The notes under the pieces were generated by a model. That model searched no databases. It was not told where the DNA came from and worked only from the letters and a program-made list of their open reading frames with translations. Both the position numbers and the translations under genes were made by a program. From Corbicula japonica (taxonomy: Eukaryota > Mollusca > Bivalvia > Venerida > Cyrenidae), in the NCBI GenBank assembly GCA_038501625.1, contig JAZAYU010000079.1, positions 930,001 to 994,000 of the forward strand: a DNA stretch of 64,000 bases. Direction: 5' to 3'. The number at the start of each line of letters is the position of its first letter. Within the stretch, counting starts at the first letter, position 1. Shown piece after piece: positions 59,076 through 64,000 of this stretch.

Positions 59076-59539
59076 TTGACTTTTATTTCGGTGAAGTCAC
59101 AGTCACATTATCACAACGCAGTACAACACAATCATATTTTAGGTTTGTGTCCAACTTAGATGACTCAGTAATTGTATTTACTATAAGCAGTCGAAACGAC
59201 AATATCGCAAAAAGTAAAATGTAAAACCCCGTGTTAAAATATATTTGACAGAAACCCGTTTATTTTATCAGAACTTAGTTCGGTTAATTAAGATAAAAAT
59301 ACATTTGATTTATACATTGATTTAGTATTTGTTATATTGGTAATATACAACAGATATATTCCTCTTAATCATCTCACGAAATCTCTGAGCATTTGCGAAT
59401 CATATATCTGAATTAGGCCGATATTCTCATGAACTCACTTTGACGACATAACGTCTTTTAACCATAACGGATGTTCCTGCCTGGCGCCTTCATATCGTAT
59501 TCAAACAATTAAGATAATTGAAGAAGAACTTTCAAACTT

Positions 59540-59935
59540 ATAGGCAATATTATGTTAAAGTCTTTTAAAAGGCATAACTCAGAAATATTGAAGCAGGGGT
59601 TATCGATCTTGTTGTCAGAGATTGCTTTGTTTTTGGAAAAAAATGATATATTTCAAGTATTATAATAAAATGGACATGAACTTTCAATGTTACATGGAAC
59701 ATTAAGTTCGATATGTAAGTCATTTGAAAGGGGCATAACAAAAAATAATATAACAAGAGTGATCATTTTTGTTGTCGGAGATGGCTTTATACATGCAGAT
59801 GATATTCTAATTATTAAGTCAATAGGTCAAATACTTACAAACTTACAGGCAACATTAAGTTTCATATTTACGTCAAGGGGCTACAGGACAACGCAGCCGC
59901 CAACGCAGCCGCCGACGACGCCGCGGCCTCACAAA
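59540..59935 (+). repeat. Dispersed repeat, two diverged tandem units with GC-rich end
   Basis: Units from about 59555 and 59705 share a cataac-type block and ttgttgtcngagatngcttt, also seen at 48260. The second ends in a CG-rich stretch (gcagccgccaacgcagccgc) at 59893-59930 that stands out from the AT-rich surroundings. Confidence 0.6.
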
Positions 59936-60303
59936 AGGATCCATACGTGTATACATGCTGATGCAGGTGACACATTAATAAGCACTGTCATACAATGAAT
60001 TTAACATCATTAAAAATCGAAACAAAAATGTGTGACGAGAGCGAGCATATAAATTACACGGCGGAAATTCTAAATAAATACCAGGCGGGGCAGAACTTTT
60101 GATATTTCATGACATGCTTTAAGGTAACTATAAAATGTTTGTTAATTAATGTCACATTATATTCTATTGGATCATACTGCCATGTAAAAATTGTCATATC
60201 TGTATATGGTGAGGGCCAATTTTATAACGTGTTAAGCACTTGTGGCCCAAACCAATTTGCTTTAAATATTGGCAATAAAATATGTTTAAACTAAATACGA
60301 ACA

Positions 60304-60497
60304 TTCTAACGAAATGTTTTTGTTAAAATGTCATGCTAATGACCGACTAGCTTTTTGGAAAGCTAAAACTTGTTAATGATATAGTGATTCTGACGTGTTC
60401 TAACGAAATTTTTTTGTTAAAATGTCATGCTAATGACCGACTAGCTTTTTGGAAAGCTAAAACTTGTTAATGATATAGTGATTCTGACGTGTCCTGT
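60304..60497 (+). repeat. 96-bp tandem duplication
   Basis: Two units, each running from ttctaacgaaat through gttaaaatgtcatgctaatg and ctagctttttggaaagctaa to tgatatagtgattctgacgt, differ at only a few bases. Confidence 0.93.
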
Positions 60498-60964
60498 TGT
60501 GTTTAAAATAACTGGAGGGATCACATGATAGTCATGTGATGGCAGTTATGTGACAGTATTGTAAACCATACCTAAAGCTATAAATATCTGCCTTGCCCTA
60601 TTTGATTAGACGTATTTATATATTTCCAGTACTAACTAGTCTTTACCCATGACTAGTATTTGTTAAAATCAAGATGATATAAATAACGCCTGTAACAGAA
60701 ATGCACCACGTTATCTCGAAAATTAATCTTTCAAAATCAACATTAAAAAAAACACTTCTTTTTTAAAATAAACATATTTTCTTTTTTTGAAAATGGAATC
60801 ATTAACTCTTAAATTAAAATGAAACGAAATATTTTCTATTTTAATATGATTTTTTTATTTTCAAATGATGCCTGTCTAATTATAAAAGCAACATTTACTT
60901 GGTATGAGCTTTAAAAATGTCAAAATAATAATTACGTCGATATTACAAATATTGCCTTCAAGTA

Positions 60965-61075
60965 TAAGCATAATTACCCATGAACAGGTTCAATTAAACC
61001 TAACCTGAAATATTTTTATTATTTTTGGTGTTCGGTGGGGTTTTTCCATCTATTTTAATATCATAGTTGTGGAGT
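60965..61075 (+). repeat. Dispersed repeat R2 fragment
   Basis: Carries taattacccatgaacaggtt, caattaaacctaacctgaa and ggtgttcggtgggg, matching part of the R2 copies at 3005 and 17420. Confidence 0.65.
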
Positions 61076-61235
61076 GTCTGTACTGGGAATCGGCACATAA
61101 CTTTTTTTCTAATCCTTTGAACCTATGTTTTAACAGCAGATAAGGGTAATTTCTCGCTGATTTCTCTATATAAGTCCATTTAGGAAACGGGCCTGCAACA
61201 CCGACACCACGAGTAAATTACTTTTTTCATGCATT

Positions 61236-61325
61236 TTTTGTGCAAAAATCATTGGTTCAGTTTGAAAGAGTAAACAAAATGATTCCATTTTTGTTTACTC
61301 TTTCGAACAGAACCAAGGATTTTTC
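61236..61325. mobile_element. Foldback sequence, about 90 bp
   Basis: The arms caaaaatcattggttcagtt and tgaaagagtaaacaaaa are mirrored by tttttgtttactctttcgaa and cagaaccaaggatttttc around a loop of about 8 bases. Confidence 0.78.
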
Positions 61326-61489
61326 ACTTGTCCCTAAAAGAATAATCATGTAAAGTTACCACGGGAAATGTATTCCCCTCCCTCAGCAAGTTCGACACTG
61401 TAAGTGTGGCGATTCCTGATATACGTACATATTTCGCTATTTAATTCTTTCAATCACAATTGTTGGGCATGATGAGATTGGTATACAAT

Positions 61490-61885
61490 AGAACCTGGTT
61501 TAAACCCCATATGGCTAATTGTTTTGTCACTGAACGTTTAAAGGCGGTAATCCTTCAGGATCTCTTATTCGTTAATTGTTTCTGTGTGCAAGGTTATAAA
61601 ACTGAGCATGGAAACCAGTCTCAAATCTCAAGCATCTGATTGGCTGAAATGGCGACTGGTCGCCATTTCAGCCAATCAGATGCTTGAGATTTGAGACTGG
61701 TTTCCAAACTCAGTTTTATAACCTTCAGCCCTGGTCTCTTGTTTAAAATTGATCATGTTATAAACCTATGGTCACTTTTTCTTTCTACTTTTCGACTGCT
61801 TTTTCTTTCTACTTTTTGACTGCGTTGGAAAGCCTTTTTTCTGGGAGTGACAATTTCTGACATACATAGTGCACCTTTTTGATGA
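61490..61885 (+). repeat. Dispersed repeat R1 split by a hairpin element
   Basis: R1 runs from agaacctggtttaaacccca to attcgttaattgtttctgtg, and resumes at about 61738 (gtttaaaattgatcatgtta) through to the ctgacatacatagtgcacct end. The hairpin element at 61588-61730 lies between, so it entered an existing R1. Confidence 0.75.
61588..61730. mobile_element. Hairpin element copy, best-preserved palindrome
   Basis: Arms of about 65 bp run from aaggttataaaactgagcat to the mirrored end, centred on ATGGCGACTGGTCGCCAT, with only one or two mismatches that I could see between the arms. Confidence 0.9.
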
Positions 61886-62094
61886 GACCAGAGTGATTGA
61901 TATCAAGTTTTTGCTTCAGCAGAGATGAAAAATAAATTTTAAATGGCCCATTCACACGAAAATATAAAAAATATAAATATGTGACAAGTTCTGCTTTATT
62001 GTGCGTGTGTATCGGAAAAACGAATTACTGCACACGACGTCTAGCTCGGATTGAGCGTTACGCAATATTTACATAAGAAAACATTAATTTCAGG

Positions 62095-62570
62095 TAATGC
62101 CACATTCAGAAGACACAGCCTCCCCACACAGCAAAGAACAAAGAGGAAGAGAGAGCATGGTTCGTAAAATGACCAATTTCAAAACAGACACCACAAACAA
62201 TTAACAAAAATGAGAACCGCCTAGGAACAGTCACTGGCAAAACAATTTGCCACTGGTGGTTTAAACCAGGTTCTAGGGTGCACCAACCTCACACTTGCCC
62301 CAGTATGTTCTCATATCAATAAACAAGAACAAGTTGTCTTGGTGAAATAACTCCAACCAACCAATCAGCTCAACAATGTTGCATGAAAAAGCAAACAAAC
62401 ATATAAAACATAAGAAGCTAATAGGATTGCAACGCCAAAGGGGTGGGTACTCAACGATCTTACCGAGACCAGAGCCAGTGGAGTCAAATCAGCAAGAACA
62501 CAATGACAGGGCTAGAAGAAACAAATCGAGCTTCTATGTTCTTCCCCATAAACCTTCATAAACTCTTTAT
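62095..62570 (-). repeat. Dispersed repeat R1, most complete copy
   Basis: Runs from aatgccacattcagaagaca to cttccccataaaccttcata, about 480 bp. Used here as the reference for the family. No tRNA-like boxes or coding region seen; class unknown. Confidence 0.7.
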
Positions 62571-62784
62571 CCCTTGCCAAAGAGGTTAGCATAATGATCA
62601 ACTGTAGATGGGTAGATCACCAGGCCTGCAACGCTGTAGAATATCATGTTGGTAACCTTTCTTTTTGAATTTACAGATGGTTTTTACGAATAACCGGGAG
62701 AAATTGACATTGCCTTTAAAATTATTTTCTAAAGTTTGTAAATTAAATCTCTATAAAACACTGGCTGTGAAGTTCTGCTTCTGT

Positions 62785-63845
62785 ATATTTGAATTAAGTC
62801 TGAGTATCTGCGATAAAACTTCCAAAGGTTTTTCCTAATTTGTGACACCGAAAACCTAGTTTTAAAAACTTTTCTGTTATGCCTGTTAAGCAAAGATTAC
62901 GTTTATTGAAATCATTGCAAGCTCTAGAAAAACGAACAAGTTGTAAGATATAAACCCCGTAAGATGTTGCACGAGGAACATCGCCGTCTAAAAACGGAAA
63001 ATTTACTATATTAAAATTTAAATTATCTGTTTTATCATATATTTTTCAGTATCCATTTTCAATAGAAAGATTAAGATAAAAAAAGTTTTCGTGCTTATTT
63101 GAAGTGTTTGCTTTATTAAGTTGTAGCTCAAGAGGATAAATTTCATTAACCAGAGATGGAAAATGGTAATTATCTATATTCAACAAATAATCAAGGTACC
63201 TCGAGTTGTTGTTAATCGCTATAATAACGTCATCATGATGTTCGGTAGAAAGATAAAACATAAAATCTCTTTTTATAACAGTATAAAAACAGATCTGCAA
63301 CAAGGGGTGGACAATTAGTACCAGAATGCCTATTACTTTTATATAAATAGAGATACCAAATCTCACATAAATATTATCCAATAAAAATGTGAGCGCCTCG
63401 ATCAGCTCTTGACAGATCCATAAAGTATAATTATCATATGAGCCATCTGTAAAAATTTGCCTATGCTCAATACAAGCGATAAAAAATTATTTTCTCTAGC
63501 AAACGTTTTTTTTCAATGAGACTGATTAGCGTGTGTGTTATTAAATTATGAGGGAGAGAAGTATACAAAGTAGAGAAATCATAAGTAGACACTGAGAACG
63601 CCTGAAAATCATTTTATTTAAGCTTCTTTAAAACATCACTTATAGACCAAAATAAATGTTTGCCAGAGGTTTCAAAAACCTTTTCGCAATACCTAATACA
63701 TTGTTTTTTTTTTATTGCTGTAAGACAAGATGTAAAGATCGTGGATAATTAAGTAGCTGTTCAAGTACTAGAGTTTGCAATAAATCTTGTACGGTGTTTT
63801 GTGCATTTTAATCAATCCATACATAGTAGGTAAATTATTACTTAA
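62785..63845 (-). pseudogene. Penelope-type reverse transcriptase remnant
   Basis: Read on the minus strand with several frame changes: LPTMYGLIKMHKTPYK (about 63830), VSTYDFSTLYTSLPHNLI (about 63580), LTFLLDNIYVRFG, then a degraded segment where IG-x-PMGTN-type residues would lie, SRYLDYLLNIDN (about 63200), SLVNEIYPLELQLNKANTSN, then IVNFPFLDGDVP and YGVYILQLVRF (about 62980). These blocks match a reverse transcriptase family common in bivalve and cnidarian genomes, which I place with Penelope-like elements from memory. The expected YLDD catalytic motif reads YLDY, so this copy is dead. Confidence 0.75.
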
Positions 63846-64000
63846 GAAAAAGATAAAGATAAAGAAACTATATAAGTTCATGTATATAATGGTACAAAAT
63901 AAATGACGTGGCTGTCCTTATTTCGAAATAATTATTCGAAATAAAACAGACAAACAGACAATTAATTTCGACAAGGAATCTGAAAAATGTATCTTTTCTA

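Overview
This is nuclear DNA of an animal, AT-rich with little coding sequence. It holds one host gene with 14 coding exons and GT-AG introns, surrounded by layered transposon remains. The Penelope-type reverse transcriptase at the right end, the non-LTR retrotransposon families and the many short dispersed repeats suggest a lophotrochozoan, most likely a bivalve mollusc. That placement is inference from repeat style and was not tested by any search.

The gene (minus strand, 27298 down to 11344) encodes an SLC6-family Na+/Cl--dependent transporter of the GABA/taurine/betaine/creatine-like group. All 14 exons could be joined by hand with consistent splice phases to give 858 residues, against about 600 for usual members. 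The extra length is a cytoplasmic N-terminal domain of 21 units of 11 residues rich in His, Asp, Pro and Cys. A second oddity is an Asp in the unwound part of TM6, where relatives carry Gly, Ala or Ser. The third is the 3' end. The last seven codons and the stop codon lie in the first unit of a 40-bp minisatellite of about 106 copies (7109-11367), which then runs through the presumed 3'UTR to a candidate AATAAA.

Layout. 1-3000: intergenic DNA with a small inverted-repeat element. 3000-6850: a dispersed repeat and a 1.4-kb tandem segmental duplication, one copy of which carries a TTAA-flanked piggyBac-like MITE. 7109-11367: the minisatellite. 11344-27298: the SLC6 gene, whose introns hold tRNA-derived SINEs, dispersed repeats and two copies of a hairpin element. 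27300-31200: upstream DNA with no gene seen. 31200-39550: minus-strand non-LTR retrotransposon remains, including one element interrupted by a truncated relative, plus a hAT-like MITE. 39900-43050: repeats and a near-identical 987-bp tandem duplication. 43980-45988: a 2-kb non-autonomous DNA transposon with long terminal inverted repeats. 46000-53000: mostly unannotated DNA with MITEs and a pogo-like element. 53297-59075: a long plus-strand non-LTR retrotransposon, decayed. 59500-62600: dispersed repeats. 62785-63845: remains of a Penelope-type reverse transcriptase.

The most promising novelty is the coupling of a transporter C-terminus (a predicted PDZ ligand) to a long minisatellite, together with the His/Cys repeat N-terminus and the altered TM6 site.
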